Source of the DNA: Melioribacteraceae bacterium
Lineage (GTDB): Bacteria > Bacteroidota > Ignavibacteria > Ignavibacteriales > Melioribacteraceae
Direction of reading: 5' to 3'
Assembly: GCA_016342755.1 (NCBI GenBank)
Contig: JAEINS010000032.1
Coordinates: 1 to 46,157 of the forward strand
Length of the DNA stretch: 46,157 bases
Shown here: piece after piece, positions 8,443 to 17,922 of the stretch
How positions within the stretch are numbered: the first letter of the stretch is position 1
Layout: each line of letters begins with the position of its first letter
Notes under the pieces: generated by a model
Told to the model about the DNA's origin: nothing
The model's input: only the letters and a program-made list of their open reading frames with translations
Databases searched by the model: none
Position numbers and translations under genes: made by a program

Positions 8443-9531
8443 ATGAGAAGGTTATTTACAATTTTATTTTTGTTTGCTTTATCTACTTCAATGTTTGCCC
8501 AAATCGCAATTTCCGGGGACGCAAGAGTCAGACCCAGAATGGATGTAATTGACGGCGGGGATTTTGAAAATTCTAAAACAGATTTCTATTATATGTATTG
8601 GGCTAAACTTAATCTTAAAGCTACTATTGGTGATGGATGGTTTTTCAACACACAGTTAGGTCATAATGGTTATGGTGCTTTTGGATTTACAAACGGTCTT
8701 ACAAAAAACGTGGGCGGCAGCAATACATTGGCTAACCAGATTGAAGGTGCTACACGCCCGAGTCTCGATTTTCTTCAGCTATATTTAGGTGTTGCTAAGC
8801 AAAACTGGGGAATTTCCGGTGGTTTAATTCCATTAGGAGCTGTTGCTAATCCGGTTTATGATGTACATTATTATTCGCATAAAATGATTGACGTACCCTT
8901 TTATATTTATAATATTGATGCTGCCTTTGGATTTAAAGGATATCTTAAGTTAGGAAGCGGACAGTTAAATGTTCTCTTGTTAGCGGATGTTAATGAATAT
9001 AGCCAGGAAGATAAAACTGGTAAAGAATTATATAATGAAAATGATGGAAATACATTAGGTCTTGATTATGAAGTACAACTTGGTGAATTCAAAATTCAGC
9101 CGACTGTTTTATTCTCTTATGGCAGAGATAGTATAAAAACACCAATGACTTACGGATTAAATTTTACTGCTCCTAAAGCCGGTAATTTTACTTTCAGCGG
9201 ATCAGCATTTATGAGTAACCAGAGCAACGATGGTACAACAGAATATGATGCATGGTATTTTAGATTAAAAGCGGTTGGTAAAGTTGGTCCCGGAACAGCA
9301 GTTGTCTGGTACGATATGGCTAAGAGAACTGATAAATATGGTGGAGTTATTGGTGATATAGAAACAGATTTTTCATATATCTGGGCTATGTATAAAATCC
9401 CGGTTTATTCTGGTGAACATGGAACAGTAGATATAATGCCGACAATCCGTTATGCGATGGAATCAGTTGATAATGTGAAAGATTATTCCAGAGCAAAAAT
9501 AGAAATTACTACGCACGTAACTTTTAAATAG
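8443..9531 (+). CDS. Outer-membrane porin-like beta-barrel protein
   Basis: A Sec signal peptide (MRRLFTILFLFALSTSMFAQ, cleavage after about residue 20) precedes about 340 residues with alternating hydrophobic/polar strands, many Tyr, Gly and Asn, and strand-like blocks ending near ITTHVTFK. This is the pattern of an alginate/phosphate-porin-like or general beta-barrel protein. The ribosome site AGGAG lies just before the ATG. A possible promoter is TTGTTC, 17 bases, TACTTT (about 8388-8416). It stands as a single gene ending in a bidirectional terminator. Substrate unknown. Confidence 0.7.
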   Translation: MRRLFTILFLFALSTSMFAQIAISGDARVRPRMDVIDGGDFENSKTDFYYMYWAKLNLKATIGDGWFFNTQLGHNGYGAFGFTNGLTKNVGGSNTLANQIEGATRPSLDFLQLYLGVAKQNWGISGGLIPLGAVANPVYDVHYYSHKMIDVPFYIYNIDAAFGFKGYLKLGSGQLNVLLLADVNEYSQEDKTGKELYNENDGNTLGLDYEVQLGEFKIQPTVLFSYGRDSIKTPMTYGLNFTAPKAGNFTFSGSAFMSNQSNDGTTEYDAWYFRLKAVGKVGPGTAVVWYDMAKRTDKYGGVIGDIETDFSYIWAMYKIPVYSGEHGTVDIMPTIRYAMESVDNVKDYSRAKIEITTHVTFK

Positions 9532-9551
9532 AATTGAAAAATAAAATCAAG

Positions 9552-9589
9552 AAAAATCCGGCGTCACACTGAGCCGGATTTTATTTTTT
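9552..9589. terminator. Bidirectional terminator between convergent genes
   Basis: The 10-bp stem AAAATCCGGC / GCCGGATTTT closes a ten-base loop. T tracts on both strands allow it to end the porin gene (plus) and the NamZ-like gene (minus). Confidence 0.85.
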
Positions 9590-10829
9590 AATACAATAAA
9601 TAATTTTTTCTCAAGGTCTTAAACTCTTCCAAATCTTTTTCCCAGACAGAAATTATTTCGTCCGGGGTTTTTCCTTCAAGAATCATTATTCTTAAATATT
9701 CATTTCCAAATAATTTATCAATTCTTTTCTCTCTAAAAGCAAAATCATCTTTATATAATTTGTTAAGAGCAAATAATAATTTTATACCAAATCTAACTGA
9801 TTGAATTTCTTCCCGGTTTGTAATTTCAATTTTAACTCCGCTGCATAATTCATTTTCATATTTTACCCATGTTGCCATATTGGGTATTTTAACCGGAGTA
9901 AATTGAGTTGGTGTTAGTTTAATCCCTTTAATATTAAGCATTTCTAATTCATTTATTAATTGTTCACTGTTTATAAAAGGAGCTCCAAAAGTTAGGAAAG
10001 GTTCATAAGTTCCTCTTCCTTCCGAAATATTTGTGCCTTCAAGAAAACACATTCCGGGGTATACAATAGCTGTTTCCAAGTTTGGCATGTTAGGAGAAGG
10101 ATTTATCCATCGGATATTGCACTCATCGTACAAATATTCTCTTTTCCAATTATTCACTTTAACTATTTTTAAGTCAACTTTTTCCGCTAAATATTTTTCG
10201 TTGAATAGAAATGCAAGTTCCCCAATTGTCATTCCGTGTTGTATAGGAATAGGCGCTATTGCAACAAATGATTTTAGAGAATCGTGTCTTAATGGTCCGT
10301 CTACTTTTATTCCGCCAATTGGATTTGGTCTGTCCAGAACAATCATTTGTTTATCAAGTTCAGCACAGGCTTCCATCACATTGTACATTGTAGAAATATA
10401 AGTATAAAATCTAGCTCCTATATCCTGTATGTCAAAAATTACAACATCAACTTCATTTAACATTTCTGATGTCGGTTTTAAAGTTTTGCCGTATAAAGAA
10501 TAAATAGGAATTCCGGTTTTGTCATCAATGTTATCATTAATTTTTGTGCCGTCAGAATTGTTCCCTCTAATACCGTGTTCAGGACCAAAGAGTGCTTTAA
10601 TAGTAACATTAGAAGTGTTAAAAAGAGTATCAATTAAATGAACTCCGTTTGATAGTACAGCAGTATGATTTGTTACAACAGCAATATTTTTGTTTTTAAT
10701 TAGTTCAAAATTTTCAGATACAATTAAATCAGCGCCAGTAATAACGTGCTTTTTTTCTACTTCAGATTTTGTACAGGCAAGAATATTAAAACTTAATAAG
10801 ATTAAAAAAAGTCGCAGTAAATAATTCAT
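9588..10829 (-). CDS. namZ: Exo-beta-N-acetylmuramidase NamZ-like (DUF1343) lipoprotein
   Basis: This is a DUF1343 family member. Characterised members (NamZ) remove terminal N-acetylmuramic acid from peptidoglycan fragments. Family landmarks are visible: VVTNHTA near the N-terminus, LFGPEHGIRG, IPIYSLYG, VVIFDIQDIGARFYTYIST, LDRPNPIGG and EGTNISEGRGT. The N-terminus (MNYLLRLFLILLSFNILAC) is a lipoprotein signal with Cys at about residue 19, so it is anchored in the envelope. It is the last gene of a leftward group behind the Nudix gene, 18 bases away. With LdcA in the same window it suggests active murein recycling. Confidence 0.9.
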   Translation of the reverse strand: MNYLLRLFLILLSFNILACTKSEVEKKHVITGADLIVSENFELIKNKNIAVVTNHTAVLSNGVHLIDTLFNTSNVTIKALFGPEHGIRGNNSDGTKINDNIDDKTGIPIYSLYGKTLKPTSEMLNEVDVVIFDIQDIGARFYTYISTMYNVMEACAELDKQMIVLDRPNPIGGIKVDGPLRHDSLKSFVAIAPIPIQHGMTIGELAFLFNEKYLAEKVDLKIVKVNNWKREYLYDECNIRWINPSPNMPNLETAIVYPGMCFLEGTNISEGRGTYEPFLTFGAPFINSEQLINELEMLNIKGIKLTPTQFTPVKIPNMATWVKYENELCSGVKIEITNREEIQSVRFGIKLLFALNKLYKDDFAFREKRIDKLFGNEYLRIMILEGKTPDEIISVWEKDLEEFKTLRKNYLLY

Positions 10830-10847
10830 CGTATTACCCCATGAATA

Positions 10848-11438
10848 TTATTTAATATTAAATAGTTCTTTAATTTTTTGTCGTGTAATTGACCAGGCAG
10901 CCAGTGTTAAACCGTCCCATATTATATTTTCATTTATTAATTGTTGAACCTCTTCAAAAGTATATTTAAGAATCTCAAACTGTTCTGTCGGGTCTGCCGG
11001 GAGGGGAGACTCTTTAAGATTAGTTGCTAAAAAGATAGTAGTAATTTCATCACTCACACCCGAGTAAGGTGCAAACTCTCCAATCTTTTCTAACTGATTT
11101 GCAGTATAACCAGTTTCTTCGCGTAACTCTTTTATTGCGTTCTCTTCAATGGATAATCCATTTACAACAGCACCACAAGGAAATTCTATACATTCTTTCT
11201 GATTTAAATACCGGTATTGGTTTATTAAAATGATGTGCCCGTCTTTTGTAATGGGAATGGACATTGTAGAACCACCAGTATGAATGTAATGATAATCACC
11301 TTTATAACCACCAGTATGAATGTAATGATAATCACCTTTATAACCACCATCAATTTCAAATTTATCTAAATGGTAACTCCAATATCCATTCTCATAAATA
11401 ACTTTTTTACTTAACCGCTTCCATTTTTTTAAAGCCAT
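10848..11438 (-). CDS. Nudix hydrolase (ADP-ribose pyrophosphatase-like) with internal duplication
   Basis: This is a Nudix enzyme of the ADP-sugar pyrophosphatase type. The 23-residue box is recognisable (GAVVNGLSIEEN, then KELREETGY): the three catalytic glutamates of the REUXEEXGU part are kept, but position 15 is Lys instead of Arg and position 7 is Leu instead of Glu. Before the box, the segment YKGDYHYIHTGG occurs twice in tandem. This is encoded by a 36-bp exact direct duplication that adds 12 residues in a region usually present once. The ATG overlaps the ndk stop (TAATG), so the gene is coupled to ndk. It should be cytoplasmic housekeeping, unless the duplication disturbs the fold. 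Confidence 0.85.
   Translation of the reverse strand: MALKKWKRLSKKVIYENGYWSYHLDKFEIDGGYKGDYHYIHTGGYKGDYHYIHTGGSTMSIPITKDGHIILINQYRYLNQKECIEFPCGAVVNGLSIEENAIKELREETGYTANQLEKIGEFAPYSGVSDEITTIFLATNLKESPLPADPTEQFEILKYTFEEVQQLINENIIWDGLTLAAWSITRQKIKELFNIK
11271..11349 (-). repeat. 36-bp tandem duplication inside the Nudix gene
   Basis: Two copies of a 36-base unit (11271-11306 and 11307-11342) appear identical and are followed by the first seven bases of a third. The duplication keeps the reading frame and adds 12 residues. Confidence 0.95.
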
Positions 11439-11869
11439 TAAATTCCGTAGTTTTCTAACAATTCTTTTCGTGAGAAGAAATGAGAAATTTCAATTGCCGC
11501 GTTTTCATCTGAGTCAGAGCCATGAACTATATTCTCTGTAATACTTTCAGCAAATAGATTTCTAATTGTTCCTTCAGCCGCATCTTTAGGATTTGTTGCA
11601 CCAATTAACTTTCTAAAATCTTCAACTGCATTTTCTTTTTCAAGTGCTATTGGCACACATGGACCGGAAGTCATATATGTTAATAATTCCGGGAAGAAAG
11701 GTCGCTCTTTATGAACTTCATAAAAACCGCCAGCCGAATCATTTGTTAATCTAACCATCTTTAAAGCTTTAACTTTAAAGCCGGCTTCATTTATTTTTTG
11801 AATTACATTTCCAACTAAGTCTTTTCTAACACAATCGGGTTTTAAGATTGCTAATGTTCTGTTACTCAA
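11438..11869 (-). CDS. ndk: Nucleoside diphosphate kinase
   Basis: Ndk equilibrates nucleoside di- and triphosphates through a phospho-histidine. The N-terminus [13 protein letters not shown], the nucleotide-site segment [13 protein letters not shown] and the catalytic His in ENIVHGSDS are all in place. At 143 aa it has the standard length. It leads the ndk-Nudix-namZ leftward group. ATTTTTACTCCTT before the start (minus strand AAGGAGTAAAAAT) provides a good ribosome site. Confidence 0.97.
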   Translation of the reverse strand: MSNRTLAILKPDCVRKDLVGNVIQKINEAGFKVKALKMVRLTNDSAGGFYEVHKERPFFPELLTYMTSGPCVPIALEKENAVEDFRKLIGATNPKDAAEGTIRNLFAESITENIVHGSDSDENAAIEISHFFSRKELLENYGI

Positions 11870-11950
11870 TTTTTACTCCTTACTAAAATTATTATTATAG
11901 ATTTGTAAATATAATAAATCGAATATTAATTTTGTCTGGTAGAAACAAAA

Positions 11951-11975
11951 AAGGCTAAACAATTTGTTTAGCCTT
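11951..11975 (-). terminator. Terminator after sucD
   Basis: A perfect 10-bp stem AAGGCTAAAC / GTTTAGCCTT closes a five-base loop, with a T run on the minus strand. It sits six bases after the sucD stop. Confidence 0.85.
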
Positions 11976-11980
11976 AAAGT

Positions 11981-12865
11981 CTATTTTTTTGCTTCTTCCA
12001 AAGCTTTCTGCATCGTAATTCCAATTTCTGCCGGACTCTCAACAACGTGAATTCCAGCACGTTTCATCGATTTCATTTTTTCAGCAGCAGTTCCTTTACC
12101 GCCAGATATAATAGCTCCGGCATGACCCATTCTTCTTCCCGGAGGTGCTGTTCTACCTGCAATAAATCCAACAACCGGTTTATTAACATTTTTTTTAATA
12201 TAAGCCGCAGCTTCTTCTTCGGCTGTTCCTCCAATTTCCCCAATCATTATAATTCCTTCGGTCTGGGGATCTTCATTGAAAAGTTTTACAATGTCGATGA
12301 ATTGAGAACCAATAACCGGATCACCGCCAATACCTACGCATGTAGACTGGCCAATTTTAAGATCGGTTAATTGTTTAACCGCTTCGTAAGTTAAAGTTCC
12401 GCTTCTTGAAACAACACCAACTTTTCCTTTTTTGTGGATGAATCCCGGCATTATACCAATCTTTGCTTTTCCAGGTGAAATTACTCCCGGGCAGTTTGGT
12501 CCAATTAACCTAACATCCATATCTTTAATGCTGTTGTAAACATTAACCATATCATTTGCCGGAATACCTTCGGTAATACAGATTATTAATTTGATGCCAG
12601 CATTTGCCGCTTCTAATATTGCGTCTGCCGCAAATGGAGGCGGGACAAAAATTACAGATGCTTCAGCTTTCTTTTCTTTAACAGCTTCGGCAACAGTATT
12701 ATAAATGGGAATTTCTTTGTTGAACTTTGTACCGCCTTTGCCAGGTGTTACTCCGCCAACTACATTAGTTCCATACTCTAACATTTGTGTAGCATGATAC
12801 GAACCTTCGCTACCAGTAATACCTTGAACAATTACTTTTGTACGCTTTTCTAATAAGATGCTCAT
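11981..12865 (-). CDS. sucD: Succinyl-CoA synthetase alpha subunit
   Basis: This is the ADP/GDP-forming succinate-CoA ligase alpha chain of the TCA cycle. Visible features are the CoA-binding Rossmann start ([18 protein letters not shown]), GVTPGKGG, the IGPNCPGVI motif, and the phosphorylated active-site His in [14 protein letters not shown]. Length 294 aa is standard. The beta subunit gene sucC is not adjacent, so the two are unlinked here; sucD has its own terminator. It ends in an EEAKK tail. Confidence 0.96.
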   Translation of the reverse strand: MSILLEKRTKVIVQGITGSEGSYHATQMLEYGTNVVGGVTPGKGGTKFNKEIPIYNTVAEAVKEKKAEASVIFVPPPFAADAILEAANAGIKLIICITEGIPANDMVNVYNSIKDMDVRLIGPNCPGVISPGKAKIGIMPGFIHKKGKVGVVSRSGTLTYEAVKQLTDLKIGQSTCVGIGGDPVIGSQFIDIVKLFNEDPQTEGIIMIGEIGGTAEEEAAAYIKKNVNKPVVGFIAGRTAPPGRRMGHAGAIISGGKGTAAEKMKSMKRAGIHVVESPAEIGITMQKALEEAKK

Positions 12866-12997
12866 ACTAGTTTCCTATAGCTTATAGTCGATTATACATG
12901 TTAAGAAAATAAGAAAATATTTTTAAAGTTATGAAGCAAAAATATAAAATTGGAAAGTTATAGTTTATGTTTATTAAAGAATTGAAAAGGATAAAAC

Positions 12998-13022
12998 GTG
13001 ATCCGAAGATTTGCCGGATCAC
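12998..13022 (-). terminator. Terminator after gatA
   Basis: A GTGATCCG / CGGATCAC stem with a nine-base loop is followed on the minus strand by TTTTA. It lies just past the gatA stop. Confidence 0.8.
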
Positions 13023-13029
13023 ATTAAAA

Positions 13030-14451
13030 TTACAGCAGTTTTTTTTGTATGTAATAACTCATTTGGAAAAGTGTTTCTTCATTAAACTGAGCCGACATTA
13101 ATTGCATCCCAATGGGAAGTCCGGAACTGTTTTTGCCAACCGGAATATTTATTCCTGGAATACCTGCAAGATTAGCGGATGTTGTATAGATGTCTCCTAA
13201 ATACATTGCTAAAGGATCATTCATCTTTTCGGCCAATTTAAAAGCAGTTGCCGGTACAGTAGGAGTGAGAATAATATCAACCAATTCAAAAGCTTTATCA
13301 AAATCATTTTTGAAAAGTCTGCGAACCTTTTGAGCCTTTTTATAATAGGCATCGTAATAACCGGCTGATAAAACGTAAGTACCAAGCATGATTCTGCGTT
13401 TTACTTCATCCCCAAAGTTTTCTGATCTTGAAGATGTATACATATCAATTAAATCTTTTGGGTTTTCTTTTCGTGTTCCATATCTGGCTCCGTCATATCT
13501 TGCTAGGTTTGAAGAAGCTTCAGCAGTTGTTAAAATATAATAAGTTGCAATTGAATATTGAGTATGAGGTAAATCAATATTAACAATTTCAAATCCATCT
13601 GATTTTAATTTTTCAATTTGTGTTTCAATAGATTCTTTTATTTCAGGATCTAATCCTTCCGCAAAAAATTCTTTAGGAACACCGATTTTCAATTTTTTAT
13701 CAAGAGCAATATTTTCTAAATAACCCGGAATACCTTTATTAACAGATGTAGAATCATTCTTATCATATCCCGCAATAACTTCCATTACTAATGCCGCATC
13801 TTCAACATTATTAGAAAAAGGTCCTATAGAATCGAACGATGAAGCGAATGCGGTTAATCCGTATCTTGAAACTCTTCCGTAAGTTGGTTTTAATCCGTAG
13901 ATACCGCAGAGTGCAGCAGGCTGCCTAATCGATCCGCCGGTATCAGTACCTAAAGATACATCGCATAATCCGGCTGCAACAACAGCGGCCGAACCGCCGC
14001 TTGATCCGCCTGGAACTCTTTCTTCATCAACTGGATTTAACACAGCACCAAAGGCGGAATTTTCGTTAGAGGAACCCATTGCAAATTCATCGCAGTTGGT
14101 TTTCCCAATTATAATAGCGTCTTCATCAATAAGTTTTTTTACAGCGGTGGCATTATAAATGGATACAAAATCTTTCAATATTTTTGATGAACAGGTAAGA
14201 GGTTTATCTTTAATAGCTAAAACATCTTTTATGGCAACTACCATTCCTGCAAGTTTTCCGGCTGTGCCATCTTCAATTTTTTTTGAAATAGTATTTGCCT
14301 GTTCTATTGCATCATCAAAAACAAAATTAAAAGCATTTAAATGTTCTTTTGTTTTAATCTGATTAAGAAAGTATTGAACGTTTTCTTGTAATGACAGTTT
14401 TTTATTTTTAAGCTGAGAAATTTTTTCAGAATAATTTGAATATGTTAACAA
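13030..14451 (-). CDS. gatA: Asp/Glu-tRNA amidotransferase subunit A
   Basis: GatA is the amidase subunit of GatCAB, which converts Glu-tRNA(Gln) and/or Asp-tRNA(Asn) to the amide form. The amidase-signature triad is present: Lys in MVVAIKDVLAIKD, and the two serines in GGSSGGSAAV and GTDTGGSIRQPA. Length 473 aa is normal. gatB and gatC are not in the window. It closes a leftward group psd-pssA-tatA-gatA, with 22 bases between tatA and gatA. Confidence 0.95.
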   Translation of the reverse strand: MLTYSNYSEKISQLKNKKLSLQENVQYFLNQIKTKEHLNAFNFVFDDAIEQANTISKKIEDGTAGKLAGMVVAIKDVLAIKDKPLTCSSKILKDFVSIYNATAVKKLIDEDAIIIGKTNCDEFAMGSSNENSAFGAVLNPVDEERVPGGSSGGSAAVVAAGLCDVSLGTDTGGSIRQPAALCGIYGLKPTYGRVSRYGLTAFASSFDSIGPFSNNVEDAALVMEVIAGYDKNDSTSVNKGIPGYLENIALDKKLKIGVPKEFFAEGLDPEIKESIETQIEKLKSDGFEIVNIDLPHTQYSIATYYILTTAEASSNLARYDGARYGTRKENPKDLIDMYTSSRSENFGDEVKRRIMLGTYVLSAGYYDAYYKKAQKVRRLFKNDFDKAFELVDIILTPTVPATAFKLAEKMNDPLAMYLGDIYTTSANLAGIPGINIPVGKNSSGLPIGMQLMSAQFNEETLFQMSYYIQKKLL

Positions 14452-14473
14452 AACATTGCCTTTAGTTTAGAGT

Positions 14474-14665
14474 TTACGAATCTTTTTTTTCTGAATCAGT
14501 ATCCGAAGATTTTATATCTTCTTCAACATCTTTAATAGCTTTCTTAAATTCTTTCATTCCTTTACCAACACCCTGTGCTAATTCAGGAATTTTTTTAGCT
14601 CCAAAAAGGAGTACAACTACAAGAACAATTAAAATAATTTCCATGGCACCTAAGTTTCCAAACAT
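14474..14665 (-). CDS. tatA: Twin-arginine translocase subunit TatA/TatE
   Basis: This 63-residue protein has the TatA plan: a short N-terminus, one membrane helix ([20 protein letters not shown]), the FGxKKxPEL hinge motif, an amphipathic helix ([13 protein letters not shown]) and an acidic tail. It forms the pore of the Tat pathway for folded proteins with TatC, which is not in this window. It lies between pssA and gatA in the same transcription direction. Confidence 0.95.
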   Translation of the reverse strand: MFGNLGAMEIILIVLVVVLLFGAKKIPELAQGVGKGMKEFKKAIKDVEEDIKSSDTDSEKKDS

Positions 14666-14681
14666 GTTAACCTCAATAAAT

Positions 14682-15428
14682 TTATTCTAGATTATTTTTT
14701 AATTTTTCTTCTCTTTCAAAAAAGAAATTTGTAAAAATGTGTCTTAAAACTCCAAAGAAAATTGCAAAGAATAAAACCATAAAGACAGCATCTCCATTGG
14801 TTAAAATAAGAGCAACTGCCGAAATTAATACATATATAAAAATGTGCGGTTTTTCTTTTACTCCTGCCGGTGTAAGTTTTGGAAGGGTTTCGTATTTAAT
14901 TTTACTTACCATCATAAGCGAAATAAACAGAACTAATGGAATTAGTAAATCGTGAAACGGAGGAGTTAAACCAATTATCGGATCATTATAAACATATATA
15001 AAGGCACTTAGCGTAATTGCAGCAAATGGGATTGGTAAACCTGAGAAAACAGTTTTATCAAATCCATCTAACTGTACATTGAATCTTGCAAGTCTTAAAG
15101 CACCAAAAACTATAGGGAACGCGCTTAAAATTATTCCCATCACGTCATAAGTATAAAGATGCGCATGATATATTAGCAGCGATGGTGCGGCACCAAAGCT
15201 TACAACATCCGCAAGCGAATCTAATTCAACACCAAACTGACTGGTACTTTTAGTTAATCTTGCAAGAAGTCCGTCAAGCGCATCGCATACTGCCGCAATT
15301 AAAATTAATAGAACAGCTTCCTCAAATTTTCCGGCGGCCGACATTATCATTGAAGCAAATCCAGAAAAAATATTAAAAGCAGTAAATGAATTAGGAATTA
15401 TTGATCTCGGAATTTTGGGTATTTTCAT
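14682..15428 (-). CDS. pssA: CDP-diacylglycerol-serine O-phosphatidyltransferase
   Basis: PssA makes phosphatidylserine from CDP-diacylglycerol and serine. The CDP-alcohol phosphotransferase motif DX2DGX2ARX8GX3DX3D is seen as [11 protein letters not shown] with GVELDSLAD downstream. Several membrane helices follow. At 248 aa it is typical of the type found beside psd. Its start overlaps the psd stop by four bases, so the two consecutive steps to phosphatidylethanolamine are translationally coupled. Confidence 0.95.
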   Translation of the reverse strand: MKIPKIPRSIIPNSFTAFNIFSGFASMIMSAAGKFEEAVLLILIAAVCDALDGLLARLTKSTSQFGVELDSLADVVSFGAAPSLLIYHAHLYTYDVMGIILSAFPIVFGALRLARFNVQLDGFDKTVFSGLPIPFAAITLSAFIYVYNDPIIGLTPPFHDLLIPLVLFISLMMVSKIKYETLPKLTPAGVKEKPHIFIYVLISAVALILTNGDAVFMVLFFAIFFGVLRHIFTNFFFEREEKLKNNLE

Positions 15429-16075
15429 TTATTACACTCAAATAAAATTGTTTCGCCAGCAGTGACTTTATCACCAACATTAACTTTTGCATTAAAAGAT
15501 TTAGGTACAACAACATCAACACGACTGCCAAATTTTATCATACCAAATCTTTTTCCCATTTCTACAGAATCACCAATAGACAGTTCGTATATAATACGTC
15601 TGGCAACCATTCCGGCAACCTGTGTAAAAAACACTTTCCCTATTTTACCAGTAATTCCAATTTCGCATCGTTCATTTCTTTCATCGGCTTTATCATGACT
15701 GGCAACAAGATACTCGCCTTTAATATATTTTAAGTATTCAACTTTTCCTGTAATCGGAATTCTATTAACGTGTACATTTAATGGAGACATAAAAATAGAA
15801 ATTTGTTGTGCGTCTTCATTTATAAATTTATTTCCGGTAACATTTTTAATTATCAATACAGTTCCATCAGCCGGTGATAAAACAACATCATCTCTATTAA
15901 CAGAAGTTCTTTCCGGATCGCGGAAAAACTGTAAAGTAAATACAAGTATTCCAACAGCCAGGGTAAAACTTGTATATTTTACATAACCGTTATTACAAAA
16001 AATAGAAATGGCAATTAGAATAAATGCAATAATGGTAACTATGCCTATGGTAAAATACCCATATTTTGTAAACAT
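15425..16075 (-). CDS. psd: Phosphatidylserine decarboxylase (short form)
   Basis: This is a pyruvoyl-dependent decarboxylase yielding phosphatidylethanolamine. It is of the short archaeal/Bacteroidota-like type (216 aa). Two N-terminal membrane segments are followed by LSPADGTV, then NVHVNRIPI, and near the C-terminus KFGSRVDVVVP, where the Gly-Ser bond is the self-cleavage site that generates the pyruvoyl group. It is the first gene of the psd-pssA-tatA-gatA group. Confidence 0.95.
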   Translation of the reverse strand: MFTKYGYFTIGIVTIIAFILIAISIFCNNGYVKYTSFTLAVGILVFTLQFFRDPERTSVNRDDVVLSPADGTVLIIKNVTGNKFINEDAQQISIFMSPLNVHVNRIPITGKVEYLKYIKGEYLVASHDKADERNERCEIGITGKIGKVFFTQVAGMVARRIIYELSIGDSVEMGKRFGMIKFGSRVDVVVPKSFNAKVNVGDKVTAGETILFECNK

Positions 16076-16272
16076 ACTGTTCCAGTACTAGTTATTTAAT
16101 GTGCTTTTTACTTAATGCAGTAAAAGCCTGATACTAAATTTACTATTTTATTTTAATATTTTCTTTGTTAAAGTGGTTTTTATTAATTTAACGTTTTAAG
16201 ATTCAATTAAATTTGGGTATTTTTACAGTTAATATAGTAAATGTTTTGTAATGAAAATATATGGAGGCAGTG

Positions 16273-16602
16273 ATGCTAAAAGGTGGAATGCAGGGAATGA
16301 TGAAGCAGATCCAGAAAATGCAGGCTGAGATGGAAAAAACTCAGAGTGAACTTGGAAATAAAACTGTTACCGAAGAAAGCGGCGGCGGAATGGTTAAAGC
16401 TACTGCAAATGGTAAAAAAGAGATAATATCTATTGTAATTGATGAAGAAGTTGCAAGCAGCGGTGATAAAGAAATGTTAGAAGATCTTGTTGTAGCTGCC
16501 GTTAATAAGGCGCTTGATTCGGCAGGTAAAATGGCTGAAGATAGTATGGCGTCTGTTACAAAAGGCATGATTCCTCCGGGAATGAATATTCCGGGGTTCT
16601 AA
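16273..16602 (+). CDS. YbaB/EbfC nucleoid-associated protein
   Basis: This is a small DNA-binding protein of the YbaB/EbfC family. It starts MLKGGMQGMMKQIQKMQAEM, continues with the GGGMVKATANGKKEI strand region, and ends with the Met/Gly-rich GMIPPGMNIPGF. I chose ATG 16273 because GGAGG lies at 16264-16268; an upstream in-frame ATG at 16261 would put that site inside the coding region. recR follows after one base, the usual ybaB-recR pairing. Confidence 0.93.
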   Translation: MLKGGMQGMMKQIQKMQAEMEKTQSELGNKTVTEESGGGMVKATANGKKEIISIVIDEEVASSGDKEMLEDLVVAAVNKALDSAGKMAEDSMASVTKGMIPPGMNIPGF

Positions 16603-16603
16603 A

Positions 16604-17200
16604 TTGTTAATTCCGGAACCGCTTCAACTGGTAATTGATGAACTAAGCAAACTTCCTTCAATCGGGAAAAAAACAGCTCAGAGATTAGCACTTCATTTAT
16701 TAAAAAGTGATAAAGAGATGGTAAAGAGCCTTGCAAAAGGATTGATCGATTTAAAAGAGAAAATTCAATTTTGCGAGGTTTGTTTTAATATTTCGGTGGC
16801 TAATATTTGTGAAATTTGTACAAGTCAGAAACGCGACAGAAGTAAAATTTGTGTTGTTGAAGAAGCTAGCGATATAATTGCTATTGAAAGAACTAACGAA
16901 TTTGACGGCTTATATCATGTACTTGGCGGAGTTCTTTCACCGTTAAGTGGAAAAGGTGTTGAGGATTTGAATATTAAAGAACTTTTAAAAAGATTTGAAA
17001 GTAATGAAGTTGAAGAAATTATTTTAGCCTTAAATCCTGATACTGAAGGTGAAACAACATCTTTATATATGGCAAAATTGATTAAACCTCTTGGATTAAA
17101 AGTTTCGCGAATTGCGCGCGGACTTCCTATTGGCGGCGATTTGGAGTTTGCCGATGATGCAACAATTGGCAGGGCAGTAATAAGCAGAATAGATATTTAA
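16604..17200 (+). CDS. recR: Recombination mediator RecR
   Basis: RecR helps load RecA at gaps together with RecO and RecF. The order is typical: a helix-hairpin-helix (LSKLPSIGKKTAQRLALHLL), a C4 zinc finger (CEVC near residue 58 and CEIC near 69), and a Toprim domain (ICVVEEASDI, LNPDTEGETT). The start is TTG at 16604, giving MLIPEPLQLVIDEL, which matches the family N-terminus; no ATG fits. The stop overlaps the next start (TAATG). Confidence 0.96.
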   Translation: MLIPEPLQLVIDELSKLPSIGKKTAQRLALHLLKSDKEMVKSLAKGLIDLKEKIQFCEVCFNISVANICEICTSQKRDRSKICVVEEASDIIAIERTNEFDGLYHVLGGVLSPLSGKGVEDLNIKELLKRFESNEVEEIILALNPDTEGETTSLYMAKLIKPLGLKVSRIARGLPIGGDLEFADDATIGRAVISRIDI

Positions 17201-17922
17201 TGAAAGAGTGGTTTAAAGACTGGTTCGCGTCGGAAGAATATCTTTCTGTTTATCAGCACAGAAACGAATCTGATGCAAAAATATTTTTTGATCTCATCTT
17301 CGATAATATTCAAATATCGGAAAAAGCCAAAGTACTTGATGCCGCATGTGGAGCTGGCAGACACGCGCGCGAATTCTATAAAAAAGGATATAATGTTTTT
17401 GCATTTGATTTAAGCAAAACATTGCTGAATATTGCTTCTAAATATGATGACAATATAAATTATTTTAACTGTGATATAAGAAATGTTCCGGTTAAAAAAT
17501 TATCATTCAACCTTATAGTAAACATTTTTACCAGCTTTGGTTATTTTGAAACGGATGAAGAAAATTTTAGGTTTATTAACAATGCTTATGAACTATTAAA
17601 AGATAATGGTTATTTTGTTTTCGATTATCTGAACAAAGATTATGTTGAGCAAAATTTAGTACCAAAATCTGAAAGAATGATCAATGAAAAAAAGATTATT
17701 GAGCGGCGTTCTATTAAAAATGGCAGAGTGCATAAAGATATAATTATTTCTGATGGAATTGATAAAAGTGAATTTTTTGAATCTGTAATGTTATACAGTA
17801 AAGATCAATTGGTTAATGAATTTGAGAAAATTGGATTTAAAATAAAACATGTATTTGGAAGCTATAGCGGAGATACGTTTAATAGTAAATCAGATAGAGT
17901 AATTTTAATCTGTTCAAAATGA
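17200..17922 (+). CDS. Class I SAM-dependent methyltransferase
   Basis: A Rossmann-type methyltransferase. Motif I is KVLDAACGAGRHAREF (residues about 46-61), motif II is FAFDLS, and a motif IV-like ILIVNIFTSFGYF region follows at about 105. The sequence is of the broad methyltransferase-domain 25/11 type that acts on small molecules or is uncharacterised; the substrate cannot be read from sequence. It is coupled to recR (TAATG) and to the following lipoprotein gene (ATGA overlap). Confidence 0.85.
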   Translation: MKEWFKDWFASEEYLSVYQHRNESDAKIFFDLIFDNIQISEKAKVLDAACGAGRHAREFYKKGYNVFAFDLSKTLLNIASKYDDNINYFNCDIRNVPVKKLSFNLIVNIFTSFGYFETDEENFRFINNAYELLKDNGYFVFDYLNKDYVEQNLVPKSERMINEKKIIERRSIKNGRVHKDIIISDGIDKSEFFESVMLYSKDQLVNEFEKIGFKIKHVFGSYSGDTFNSKSDRVILICSK

